Assembly (NCBI GenBank): GCA_017425305.1 | Contig: JAFOOW010000149.1 | Location: 1-19,881 of the forward strand | Reading direction: 5' to 3' | Origin: Peptostreptococcaceae bacterium | GTDB taxonomy: Bacteria > Bacillota > Clostridia > Peptostreptococcales > Peptostreptococcaceae | Length of the DNA stretch: 19,881 bases | Shown here: piece after piece, positions 8,104-16,942 of the stretch | How the letters are laid out: each line of letters opens with the position of its first letter | Position numbering within the stretch: position 1 is the first letter of the stretch | The notes under the pieces: model-generated | Told to the model about the DNA's origin: nothing | The model's input: only the letters and a program-made list of their open reading frames with translations | Databases searched by the model: none | Position numbers and translations under genes: made by a program

Positions 8104-8760
8104 TTATTTTTTATATTCTATTACTAATCTTCTATATGGATCTATTCCTTCACTATATGTATTAACATACTTATTATTTTGAAGTGTTGAGTGTATTATT
8201 CTTCTCTCATAAGGATTCATATAATCTAATTTCTTAGTTTTTTTAGTTTTAGCTACTTCTCTAGCTACTTTATTAGCATATCTAACTAAAGATTCCGCTC
8301 TTTTAGCTCTATAGCTTTCTATATCTATAAGAATTTTTGAGTGAGAGTCCTTGTTAACTTTGTTTAAAGCAAGACCAGCTAAAAATTGTATAGAATCTAG
8401 GGTTTCTCCTCTTCTACCTATTAAACAAGCTGCATCTTTTCCTGATATATTAACTTTGATAACATTCTTTTCTTTAGTGATATCAACAGTTGCATCTATT
8501 TTAAGATTGTTTATTATATTTTCAACAAACTCTCTAGCAACATCAACTTCAGATATCTCTTTTTCTACTTTAGGCTCTTCTTTCTCAATTACTGTTATTC
8601 TGTATTTTCCGTCTTTATTTCCAATTAAACCTAAAAAACCTTTTACAGGATTTTCAATAACTTCTACTTCTATATCTTCTCTACTTACGCTAAGTTGCTC
8701 TAATGCATTAGTTATAGCATCTTCTATACTTTTACTTTTTATTTCTAGGATTCGACTCAT
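8104..8760 (-). CDS. jag: RNA-binding protein Jag/KhpB (SpoIIIJ-associated)
   Basis: Cytoplasmic RNA-binding protein made next to the membrane insertase; in streptococci (KhpB/EloR) it acts with KhpA in control of cell elongation. 218 residues. Visible: Jag_N domain in 1-50 (ending NPVKGFLGLIG), a KH domain with the RNA-gripping loop GRRG at 115-118, and an R3H domain whose RxxxH is Arg186 to His190 (RRIIH). The ATG at 8760 has a GGGGAGGGTG ribosome-binding site lying within the 3' end of yidC, and the genes overlap by 29 bp. The acidic linker at 58-75 is usual for the family. Confidence 0.95.
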   Translation of the reverse strand: MSRILEIKSKSIEDAITNALEQLSVSREDIEVEVIENPVKGFLGLIGNKDGKYRITVIEKEEPKVEKEISEVDVAREFVENIINNLKIDATVDITKEKNVIKVNISGKDAACLIGRRGETLDSIQFLAGLALNKVNKDSHSKILIDIESYRAKRAESLVRYANKVAREVAKTKKTKKLDYMNPYERRIIHSTLQNNKYVNTYSEGIDPYRRLVIEYKK

Positions 8761-9439
8761 TTATTACACCCTCCCCAGAGTTAGCCATCTTAGCTTTTAA
8801 TGGATTCATCACTAAGTACTGTTGAGCTAGTTGGTATAAGTTACTTACAGTCCAGTATAATGTAAGACCTGCTGGGAATGATATACCCCACCAGAACATC
8901 ATAATTGACATGAAGTATGTCATAAACTTCATAGATCCTTGTTGTTGATCTTTTGGCATTGTTAACTTTTGAGTTATAAATGTTGTTACCCCTGCTAAAA
9001 CAGCTAATATTAAAGTTTTATCTGGAGCTGATAATGATGGAATCCATAAGAATCCAGTATCAGCAGCAGCTCTAGCTGCTTCATTAGCAAAAACACCATA
9101 CTTAACTGGTTGTCTTAATACATTATATAAACCTATTAATATAGGGAATTGTATTAATAATGGTAAACATCCAGCCATTGGATTTATTTTTGCTTCTTGG
9201 TATAACTTCATTATCTCTTGGTTTTGTTTTTCTGGCTTATCTTTGTATTTATTTTGTATTTCTTGTACTTTAGGTTGAATATCTTGCATAGCCTTCATAG
9301 ACTTTGTTTGCTTTATAGTCAATGGTAATAATATCGTTTTTACAACCACTGTAAAAAGAACTATAGCTAAGCCGTAGTTATTTACAAGATTATATATAAA
9401 TTCAAGAACTTGACCTAATAAACTACTAATTAAATTCAA
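8732..9439 (-). CDS. yidC: Membrane protein insertase YidC/Oxa1 family (SpoIIIJ)
   Basis: Inserts and folds membrane proteins alone or with SecYEG; the Bacillus homologue SpoIIIJ is needed for sporulation. 235 residues, the short Gram-positive form without the large periplasmic domain. Visible: a first membrane segment about 22-42 (GLAIVLFTVVVKTILLPLTIKQ), a charged cytoplasmic hairpin at 44-80 (QPKVQEIQNKYKDKPEKQNQ), then further hydrophobic segments near 92-112, 137-157, 170-185 and 190-210. Lys34 sits where Bacillus and E. coli have the conserved groove arginine. No lipobox cysteine is present, unlike Bacillus SpoIIIJ. It starts with TTG at 9439, supported by AGGAGG 9 nt upstream. It lies in the usual rnpA-yidD-yidC-jag order. 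Confidence 0.95.
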   Translation of the reverse strand: MNLISSLLGQVLEFIYNLVNNYGLAIVLFTVVVKTILLPLTIKQTKSMKAMQDIQPKVQEIQNKYKDKPEKQNQEIMKLYQEAKINPMAGCLPLLIQFPILIGLYNVLRQPVKYGVFANEAARAAADTGFLWIPSLSAPDKTLILAVLAGVTTFITQKLTMPKDQQQGSMKFMTYFMSIMMFWWGISFPAGLTLYWTVSNLYQLAQQYLVMNPLKAKMANSGEGVINESNPRNKK

Positions 9440-9481
9440 TTTTAAATACCTCCTAGAGTATCGTTATCTTATACTTTATAA

Positions 9482-9703
9482 TTATTTTAAAGGATCATAT
9501 CCTCCTGGATGAAAAGGATGGCATTTTAATATTCTTCTTATAGATAAGTAAGAACCTTTTATTGCCCCATATTTTTTTAAAGCTTCAATTGAGTATTGAG
9601 AACATGTTGGATAAAACCTACATGTAGGTCCTTTTAAAGGAGATATAAATTTTTGATAAAACTTTACTAAATAGATAAATAATTTTGTTAGACATCTATT
9701 CAA
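9482..9703 (-). CDS. yidD: Membrane protein insertion efficiency factor YidD
   Basis: Small membrane-associated protein that helps YidC/Sec-dependent insertion. 73 residues, typical. Visible: an amphipathic N-terminus ([19 protein letters not shown]) and the family signature [14 protein letters not shown] followed by [11 protein letters not shown] with its three conserved cysteines. It starts with TTG at 9703, with a GGGGG ribosome-binding site 8 nt upstream. It lies 19 bp after rnpA and 42 bp before yidC. Confidence 0.95.
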   Translation of the reverse strand: MNRCLTKLFIYLVKFYQKFISPLKGPTCRFYPTCSQYSIEALKKYGAIKGSYLSIRRILKCHPFHPGGYDPLK

Positions 9704-9722
9704 AGCTAATCCCCCACATCTG

Positions 9723-10070
9723 TTAATCTTTTAATATTTGTGCTTTATTAATTAAGTACTTAACTGATTTTTCTATGTCCTTGTATTCACATTCTTTACT
9801 AGCTATTCTAGCTATAAATACAATATCATATCCACTTTTTATATATTCATCACCAATTAACCTAAAACCTTCTCTTATTCTTCTTCTTACTTTATTTCTA
9901 ACAGTAGCTTTTCCTACTTTCTTAGAAACTGAAAATCCTACTCTACTAAAGTCTGATTTGTTATCTAGTATATACATTACTAAGTATTTATTTGCAAAAG
10001 ATTTGCCGTGTTTGTATACTTTTCTAAAATCAGAGTCTTTTTTAATACCTTTAGTATTCTTTAAATCCAT
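9723..10070 (-). CDS. rnpA: Ribonuclease P protein component
   Basis: Protein subunit of RNase P, which with the M1-type RNA removes 5' leaders from pre-tRNA. 115 residues. Visible: the RNR signature in [18 protein letters not shown], preceded by [12 protein letters not shown]. The start is placed at ATG 10070 (MDLKNTKG), which has AGGAGG 7 nt upstream; the in-frame ATG at 10091 adds seven residues that overlap this ribosome-binding site and is rejected. The gene for RNase P RNA is not in the window. It follows rpmH across an intrinsic terminator-like hairpin. Confidence 0.95.
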   Translation of the reverse strand: MDLKNTKGIKKDSDFRKVYKHGKSFANKYLVMYILDNKSDFSRVGFSVSKKVGKATVRNKVRRRIREGFRLIGDEYIKSGYDIVFIARIASKECEYKDIEKSVKYLINKAQILKD

Positions 10071-10116
10071 ACTAAATCCTCCTATAAACACAGCTTTTAT
10101 TTATAAATTTTTACAC

Positions 10117-10145
10117 AAAAAGGCCACCATTACAGCAGCCTTTTT
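10117..10145 (-). terminator. Terminator or attenuator between rpmH and rnpA
   Basis: In minus-strand RNA the arms AAAAAGGCUGCU and GGUGGCCUUUUU pair through 12 positions (three of them G-U) around a GUAAU loop, ending in a run of U residues. On the plus strand the wobbles become A-C mismatches, so it acts on minus transcripts. It sits just after the rpmH stop and probably lets L34 be made in excess over the RNase P protein. Confidence 0.7.
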
Positions 10146-10151
10146 TAAAAA

Positions 10152-10286
10152 TTAATGAGTTAATCTCTTTCTTCCTTTAGCTCTTCTTCTCTTTAGAACA
10201 TTTTTTCCGTTAGAAGTCTTCATTCTTTTTCTGAATCCATGCTCTTTCTTTCTTTGTCTTTTCTTTGGCTGATAAGTTCTTTTCAT
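10152..10286 (-). CDS. rpmH: 50S ribosomal protein L34
   Basis: Small basic protein of the large ribosomal subunit. 44 residues, the usual length, beginning [20 protein letters not shown] and ending [12 protein letters not shown], which is the standard L34 sequence pattern. ATG at 10286 with AAGGCGGTG upstream as ribosome-binding site (one base off AAGGAGGTG). First gene of the left arm, driven by the consensus promoter at 10366-10394 with a leader of about 73 nt. L34 next to dnaA is one of the most conserved arrangements in bacterial chromosomes. Confidence 0.98.
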   Translation of the reverse strand: MKRTYQPKKRQRKKEHGFRKRMKTSNGKNVLKRRRAKGRKRLTH

Positions 10287-10365
10287 TTTTTGCACCGCCT
10301 TTCAAGATTGTTTTTCCGTTTATAAAAATAATAACTTTACCCTCAAAGTAAGCATAACACGTACA

Positions 10366-10394
10366 ATTATAAATCTTTTTATTTTAGTTGTCAA
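10366..10394 (-). promoter_or_regulatory. Consensus sigma-A promoter of rpmH
   Basis: On the minus strand TTGACA (10394-10389), a 17-bp spacer and TATAAT (10371-10366): a perfect match in both boxes with the ideal spacing. Expected start near 10359. This should be one of the strongest promoters in the window, as fits a ribosomal protein gene. Confidence 0.9.
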
Positions 10395-10439
10395 CGTATT
10401 TTTAGACTTGTTTTATTTAAATATATATTGAAAAAACAT

Positions 10440-10870
10440 AGAAGATTACTTAAGTTAACTTTGTTAATTTTTTTATCAACAATACTGTAGAATTGTGGAT
10501 AAATTGTATATAAATTATTGAAGTTTGGCATTTATTCTGATATTATAGATATGCCTGTTGATATTGTTTATAAACTTTATTAACAAATTATATTTATTCA
10601 CAACTTGTGGATAGAAATGTGAATAACTTAATCTATAACAGACAATACTCTACTTATAGACTATATTTTTACTATTATTGATAATATTTATAACTTTATA
10701 TACATATTGTTTATATTTTTTAGAAATTATACATCAATTTTTAATAAAACTATTTTATCCACATATTTATCCATATATTTATTAAAAAAAATTTAATTTT
10801 CTAAATTTATCGCATTTTTGTTAATAACTTTGTGGAAAATGTTAATTATTTTAATTCGGAGGTTTTATTT
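10440..10870. other. oriC, upstream part (DnaA-box cluster before dnaA)
   Basis: This gene-free, very A+T-rich stretch holds DnaA boxes (consensus TTATCCACA): 10494-10502 (minus, perfect), 10594-10602 TTATTCACA (plus), 10606-10614 (minus, 8/9), 10618-10626 (minus, TTATTCACA), 10755-10763 (plus, perfect), 10767-10775 TTATCCATA (plus, 8/9) and 10831-10839 (minus, TTTTCCACA, 8/9). A weak TTATCAACA lies at 10473-10481. The 10755-10775 pair is followed by an almost pure A/T run at 10776-10810. Between rpmH and dnaA, this is the classical upstream half of a bipartite Firmicutes origin. No small gene is seen here. DnaA bound here probably also autoregulates dnaA. Confidence 0.9.
10518..10546 (+). 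promoter_or_regulatory. dnaA: Probable dnaA promoter
   Basis: TTGAAG (10518-10523), a 17-bp spacer and TATTAT (10541-10546). The start would be near 10553, giving a leader of about 320 nt that contains six of the upstream DnaA boxes. One perfect DnaA box (10494-10502) lies 15 bp before the -35. Other A+T-rich matches closer to the gene cannot be excluded. Confidence 0.4.
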
Positions 10871-12196
10871 ATGGATATAGTATCTCTATGGGATAAGACA
10901 TTACAACTTATAAAAGGTGAATTATCACCACCTAGCTTTAATGCTTTTTTCAAACAAATAAAGCCCTTAAAGCTACATTTAAATACTTTAATACTATTAG
11001 TTCCTAATGATTTTACAAAAGGAATATTAGAAGACAGATACTTAAATTTAATAGAAAGCTCTGTAAATCAACTTTCTTTAAAAAAATATAATGTTAAATT
11101 CATTTTAAATGAAGAAGAAATTAAAGGATTAGGTAATCAAGATAACGAAGAAGATGAAAAAACTAAGAAAAATTATCCAAATCTAAACCCAAAATATACT
11201 TTTGATACATTCGTTATAGGAAATAGTAACCGTTTTGCACACGCTGCATGTGTTGCAGTAGCTGAAGCTCCAGCTAGAGCATACAATCCATTATTCTTAT
11301 ATGGAGGAGTTGGATTAGGAAAAACGCATCTTATGCATGCTATCGGACATCATATAATGGATCAAAAGAAAGATCCAAAAGTTGTTTACGTTTCCTCTGA
11401 AAAATTTACAAATGAACTTATAAACTCTATTAAAGATGATAGAAATGAGGAGTTTAGAAATAAATATAGAAATGTAGACGTTTTACTAATAGATGATATT
11501 CAATTTATCGCAGGAAAAGAAAGAACTCAAGAAGAATTCTTCCATACTTTCAATTCCCTACATGAAGCAAATAAACAAATTATAATATCTAGTGATAGAC
11601 CCCCAAAAGAAATTCCTACTTTAGAAGATAGACTTCGTTCAAGATTTGAAATGGGTCTTATAACTGATATTCAAGCACCTGATTTTGAAACTAGAATGGC
11701 AATACTTAGAAAAAAAGCTCAAATGGAAAATTTAGATGTTCCTAATGAAGTTACTGTTTATATTGCCAAAAATATAAAATCAAATATTAGAGAATTAGAA
11801 GGAGCTCTTACTAGAGTTGTTGCTTATAGTTCTCTTACAAATAGAACTATATCTTTTGAATTAGCTTCTGAAGCATTAAAAGATATTATAATAACTTCTA
11901 AACATGAAGAAATTACTGTAAATAGAATAAAAGAAAAAGTATCTTCTGTATTTGGAGTAAAAATGGAAGATTTCAACTCAAAGAAAAGAACACGTTCAAT
12001 TTCTTACCCAAGACAAATAGCAATGTACTTATCACGTGAGCTTACAGATTTATCACTTCCTAAGATAGGTGAAGAATTTGGAGGAAGAGACCATACTACT
12101 GTAATTCACGCACATGACAAAATAACTAAAGATATAGAAACTAATGAAGATTTTAAAGATAAAATAAATAAAATTATATTAGATTTAAAGGGATAA
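10871..12196 (+). CDS. dnaA: Chromosomal replication initiator protein DnaA
   Basis: AAA+ ATPase that binds DnaA boxes, forms a helix on oriC, melts the origin and loads the helicase. 441 residues. Visible: domain I ([27 protein letters not shown]); short charged linker 82-105; domain III from [10 protein letters not shown] with Walker A GGVGLGKT (145-152) and Walker [10 protein letters not shown] (about 204-212), and the arginine-finger region [12 protein letters not shown]; domain IV with the box-reading signature [15 protein letters not shown] near 404-418. The start is ATG 10871, with CGGAGG 8 nt upstream; a GTG at 10832 would add 13 residues but lies on a DnaA box and has no ribosome-binding site. 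It is flanked by DnaA boxes on both sides, as expected for autoregulation. Confidence 0.98.
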   Translation: MDIVSLWDKTLQLIKGELSPPSFNAFFKQIKPLKLHLNTLILLVPNDFTKGILEDRYLNLIESSVNQLSLKKYNVKFILNEEEIKGLGNQDNEEDEKTKKNYPNLNPKYTFDTFVIGNSNRFAHAACVAVAEAPARAYNPLFLYGGVGLGKTHLMHAIGHHIMDQKKDPKVVYVSSEKFTNELINSIKDDRNEEFRNKYRNVDVLLIDDIQFIAGKERTQEEFFHTFNSLHEANKQIIISSDRPPKEIPTLEDRLRSRFEMGLITDIQAPDFETRMAILRKKAQMENLDVPNEVTVYIAKNIKSNIRELEGALTRVVAYSSLTNRTISFELASEALKDIIITSKHEEITVNRIKEKVSSVFGVKMEDFNSKKRTRSISYPRQIAMYLSRELTDLSLPKIGEEFGGRDHTTVIHAHDKITKDIETNEDFKDKINKIILDLKG

Positions 12197-12287
12197 TATT
12201 ATAAACAAACTTATGTGGATATTATCTTAATTAAATGTTTATATATTTTTTTGTCAAAAATATATACAGATTATTCAACAAAAATAA

Positions 12288-12335
12288 ACAAAGATATTAA
12301 CATTTTATACACATGTTGATATCTTTGTATTTATT
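12288..12335 (+). terminator. Intrinsic terminator of dnaA
   Basis: Fifteen-base arms (12288-12302 and 12314-12328) with an 11-base loop, followed by ATTTATTTT. The one wobble pair is G-U in plus-strand RNA and A-C on the other strand, so it acts on dnaA transcripts. The loop sequence includes TTATACACA (12305-12313), which fits the DnaA-box pattern TTATNCACA. The stem is A/T-rich, so efficiency is uncertain. Confidence 0.7.
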
Positions 12336-12348
12336 TTGATTAAGATAC

Positions 12349-12420
12349 TTATGCACATTATCAACATCACCTACTATTATTACTACTAATTTTTATTAAT
12401 TTATTTTGTATTTAATAAGA
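12349..12420 (-). promoter_or_regulatory. Basal unwinding system: DnaA boxes, DnaA-trios, A/T-rich DUE
   Basis: Two abutting DnaA boxes (12349-12366), a short GC-containing link (12367-12371, TCACC), then six trinucleotides at 12371-12388 that read TAG TAG TAA TAA TAG TAG on the minus strand. This is the DnaA-trio motif (3'-GAT-5' repeats) by which DnaA binds single strands in Bacillus. It is followed by the nearly G/C-free 12389-12420. Order and orientation match the Bacillus arrangement as I know it. Confidence 0.75.
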
Positions 12421-12421
12421 C

Positions 12422-12440
12422 AAGGAGGTTATCCACAATG
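12422..12440 (+). promoter_or_regulatory. dnaN ribosome-binding site abutting a perfect DnaA box
   Basis: AAGGAGG (12422-12428) is followed at once by TTATCCACA (12429-12437) and then the dnaN ATG (12438-12440). The spacer between Shine-Dalgarno and start is exactly the DnaA box. Confidence 0.9.
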
Positions 12441-13547
12441 AAGATAATTTGTAATCAAAAAATGCTAGCTAATAAAATAAGTATTGTACAAAAAGCTATT
12501 AACGGAAAAACTACTTTAGAGCTTTTAAAAGGTATTTTATTAACAGCTAAAGGTGATTCAATCAATCTAACTGGATATGATTTAGAAATAGGAATAGAAA
12601 CTTATGCACAAGCTGAAGTAATAGAAGAAGGTCAAATAGTAATAAACTCTCGTCTTTTTGGGGATATTATAAGAAAATTACCTGATGCTTTTGTAGAAAT
12701 AGAAACTGACAATGAAAATAACGTATATATAAATTGTCTCAACTCAAGATTTAAGATAAAGGGAGATTCTGCAACAGAGTATCCTAAATTACCAGATGTA
12801 AATAAAAATGAACTTTATGATATTCCTCAAGATTTACTGAAGAATATGATAAAGCAAACTGTTTTTGCTATATCTCAAGACCAAACAAAACCTATATTAA
12901 TGGGTGAATTATTAGAAATAGTAGATGGAAATATAAGTTTAGTTGCAATAGATGGATATAGATTAGCTGTTAGAGCTAGTGAGATAAATACAATGATGAA
13001 TAATATAAAAGTTATTATTCCAGGAAAAACACTTCATGATGTAAACGGGCTTTTATCATCAGAAGATGATAATGTAAAAATAGGATTTGATGATAAAAAT
13101 GCTATTTTCATTATAAACGAGACAAAAATAATAACTAGATTATTAGATGGAGATTTTATAGATTATAAAAAATTACTTCCTAGAGAATATGGAGTGAGAG
13201 TAAAAGTTAATACTAAAGATCTTTTAAACAGTATAGAAAGAGCTTCGCTTTTATCTCAATCAGAAAAAAATAACTTAATAAAACTTTCTATAAGAGATAA
13301 CTCTATGGCTATAACATCTAATACTGAAAGAGGAAATGTTTATGAAGAAGTTTCTATAGACTTAGAGGGAGACTATTTAGATATAGCATTTAACTCAAGA
13401 TACTTCTTAGAAGCTCTAAAAGTAATAGATAGTGAAGAAATATTTATAGAATTCACTACAAATGTAAATCCATGTATAATAAAGCCAGCTGATGGAACAA
13501 AATATACTTACTTGTTATTACCAGTAAGAATATCTTCGAATATATAA
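12438..13547 (+). CDS. dnaN: DNA polymerase III beta sliding clamp
   Basis: Ring-shaped dimer that encircles DNA and tethers the replicative polymerase and other clamp-binding proteins. 369 residues, normal for the family, covering three similar clamp domains of about 120 residues each. Visible: N-terminal MKIICNQKMLANKISIVQKAI; DGYRLAVRASE in the middle domain; SLLSQSEKNNLIKLSI at the start of the third; and the C-terminal YTYLLLPVRISSN close to the family's protein-binding pocket ending LLPVR. Its ATG has a strong AAGGAGG site. A terminator separates it from dnaA, so a promoter of its own probably lies in the origin spacer; another terminator follows it. Confidence 0.98.
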   Translation: MKIICNQKMLANKISIVQKAINGKTTLELLKGILLTAKGDSINLTGYDLEIGIETYAQAEVIEEGQIVINSRLFGDIIRKLPDAFVEIETDNENNVYINCLNSRFKIKGDSATEYPKLPDVNKNELYDIPQDLLKNMIKQTVFAISQDQTKPILMGELLEIVDGNISLVAIDGYRLAVRASEINTMMNNIKVIIPGKTLHDVNGLLSSEDDNVKIGFDDKNAIFIINETKIITRLLDGDFIDYKKLLPREYGVRVKVNTKDLLNSIERASLLSQSEKNNLIKLSIRDNSMAITSNTERGNVYEEVSIDLEGDYLDIAFNSRYFLEALKVIDSEEIFIEFTTNVNPCIIKPADGTKYTYLLLPVRISSNI

Positions 13548-13557
13548 ATTTAAAGTA

Positions 13558-13585
13558 AACCCAACTGAAAAAGTTGGGTTTTTAT
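13558..13585 (+). terminator. Intrinsic terminator of dnaN
   Basis: Perfect 9-bp stem AACCCAACT/AGTTGGGTT (13558-13566, 13572-13580), GAAAA loop, then a TTTTAT tail. It starts about 10 bp after the dnaN stop codon. Confidence 0.92.
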
Positions 13586-13593
13586 GCTATAAT
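13565..13593 (+). promoter_or_regulatory. Extended -10 promoter of the yaaA-recF-gyrB-gyrA operon
   Basis: TGCTATAAT (13585-13593) is a perfect extended -10. The -35 position, 17 bp upstream, reads CTGAAA (4 of 6) and lies inside the dnaN terminator. The transcript would start near 13600. A 9-bp hairpin (13613-13621 with 13628-13636) lies in the leader. Confidence 0.6.
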
Positions 13594-13680
13594 ATATATT
13601 TAAATATATGTAAAAACTTAATGATAGTTAAGTTTTATTTAATCGCAAGTATCTGATATACTATATAAGGAGGACGAAAC

Positions 13681-13887
13681 ATGTTTGAAATAACTATAGA
13701 TTCTGAATATATAAAACTAGATCAATTTTTAAAATTAGTAGATGTAGCTTCTACTGGTGGACATGCTAAATTCTTAATACAAGAAGGTTTAGTTAAGGTT
13801 AATGGCGAAGTTGAAACTAGAAGAGGTAAAAAATTAAGATCTAATGATGTTGTCGAAGTTGAAGGTAACAAAATAAAAATACTATAA
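13681..13887 (+). CDS. yaaA: S4-domain RNA-binding protein YaaA
   Basis: Small S4-like RNA-binding protein found between dnaN and recF in many Firmicutes; its role in ribosome assembly is suggested for the family but not shown here. 68 residues, nearly all one S4 fold: ITIDSEYIKLDQFLKLVDVASTGG, then the RNA-contact stretch AKFLIQEGLVKVNGEVETRRGKKL and RSNDVVEVEG. ATG at 13681 with a strong AAGGAGG. It is the first gene of the recF-gyrB-gyrA operon, with recF starting 15 bp after its stop. Confidence 0.92.
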   Translation: MFEITIDSEYIKLDQFLKLVDVASTGGHAKFLIQEGLVKVNGEVETRRGKKLRSNDVVEVEGNKIKIL

Positions 13888-13901
13888 AAGGGGTGCCCTT
13901 T

Positions 13902-15020
13902 GTGTATTTAAATAGCTTAAATTTAATTAATTTTAGAAACTATGATGCCCTATATTTAGAGTTTAATCCAAAAATTAATCTACTTATAGGAAAAAATGGT
14001 CAAGGAAAAACAAATATTGTTGAATCAATATACTTATTATCATTTGGTAAATCTTTTAGAACCAATAAAGATAAGGAAATGATTAAATTTTCTAGCGAAA
14101 ACCTATATATAGGTGGAAGCTTTACAAAACTTTCTAGAAATAGTCTAATTGAAGTTGGAATTGGTAAAAATAATAAAAAAGGGATTAAGATTAATAAAAT
14201 AAATATTGAGAAAATATATGAACTATTAGGAAATCTAAATGTTGTAATTTTCTCACCAGAAGATTTGAGATTAGTAAAAGAAGGACCAAAAGAAAGAAGA
14301 TCTTTTATTGATAAAGAAATAAGTCAAATCATGCCTAAATATTATAATTATCTTACAAATTACAATAAGATATTATTCCAAAGAAATAAGCTTCTAAAAG
14401 CTAGTTATGTAGATAGAGACTTACTTGAAGTCTATGATGAAAGTTTAGCTAGGTATGGGAGTTATATTTATATACTAAGAAGAGATTTTGTAAAGAAAAT
14501 AGCTAAAATATCAAGAGATATGCACAAAAAACTTACTAATGGACTAGAGGAATTTTCTATAAAGTATAAAAATCAAATAGACATTAGTGATGAAGATACA
14601 GTTCAAAGTGCGTACAGTAAATTTATTGAAAAATTAAAAAGTGCTAGAGATCATGATATAGAGACTAGAACTACTAGATACGGTATTCATAAAGATGATT
14701 TATTAATATATATAAATGACTTAGATGTTAGGCTTTATGGCTCTCAAGGTCAACAAAGAACAGCTTCTATTTCATTAAAGCTTTCAGAAATAGAGTTAAT
14801 TAATAATGAGGTTGGAGAATACCCAATTTTATTATTAGATGACATATTTAGTGAATTAGATGAGACTAGACAAAAGTTATTAGTTGATAACTTAGATAAA
14901 GTGCAAATGTTCATCACAACTGCAGAAGCATCTCATAAAAAAATATTTAATTCAGAGAATACTACTATTTTCAATATTGAAAAAGGAAATGTAATTAGTA
15001 TAGAGAATGGAGGGAACTAG
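13902..15020 (+). CDS. recF: DNA replication and repair protein RecF
   Basis: SMC-like ATPase that, with RecO and RecR, helps load RecA at single-strand gaps. 372 residues from the chosen start. Visible: N-terminal MYLNSLNLINFRNY, Walker A GKNGQGKT (30-37), ABC signature SQGQQRTASISLKLSE, Walker B PILLLDDIFSELD, with a helical arm between. The GTG at 13902 is chosen because AAAGGGG lies 8 nt before it and the family begins MYL/MYI; the GTG at 13893 adds only three residues and sits at the end of that ribosome-binding site. The stop TAG is followed with no gap by the gyrB ATG, so the two are coupled. Confidence 0.97.
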   Translation: MYLNSLNLINFRNYDALYLEFNPKINLLIGKNGQGKTNIVESIYLLSFGKSFRTNKDKEMIKFSSENLYIGGSFTKLSRNSLIEVGIGKNNKKGIKINKINIEKIYELLGNLNVVIFSPEDLRLVKEGPKERRSFIDKEISQIMPKYYNYLTNYNKILFQRNKLLKASYVDRDLLEVYDESLARYGSYIYILRRDFVKKIAKISRDMHKKLTNGLEEFSIKYKNQIDISDEDTVQSAYSKFIEKLKSARDHDIETRTTRYGIHKDDLLIYINDLDVRLYGSQGQQRTASISLKLSEIELINNEVGEYPILLLDDIFSELDETRQKLLVDNLDKVQMFITTAEASHKKIFNSENTTIFNIEKGNVISIENGGN

Positions 15021-16922
<1,902 letters not shown>

Positions 16923-16942
16923 GAGAAAGGGGATGAGTATCA

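Larger units (their letters stand above)
12197..12437. other. oriC, downstream part (dnaA-dnaN spacer)
   Basis: Holds DnaA boxes at 12214-12222 (minus, ATATCCACA, 8/9), 12305-12313 TTATACACA, 12349-12357 TTATGCACA, directly followed by 12358-12366 TTATCAACA (8/9), and 12429-12437 TTATCCACA (perfect). A DnaA-trio array follows the tandem pair, then an A/T-rich stretch (12389-12420). In Bacillus and Clostridioides the strand-opening site lies in this spacer, so this is the likely unwinding half of the origin. Confidence 0.85.

Noticed and set aside
8351..8800. 149-codon open frame opposite jag
   Set aside because: Antisense shadow of a well-recognised gene with no family resemblance.
10071..10091. 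Seven-codon extension of rnpA from ATG 10091
   Set aside because: The codons include the AGGAGG that serves the better start at 10070.
9775..10155. 126-codon open frame opposite rnpA
   Set aside because: Antisense shadow that runs through the rpmH-rnpA hairpin; no family resemblance.
10832..10870. 13-codon N-terminal extension of dnaA from GTG 10832
   Set aside because: No ribosome-binding site before it, it overlaps a DnaA box, and the ATG at 10871 has CGGAGG and gives the usual DnaA N-terminus.
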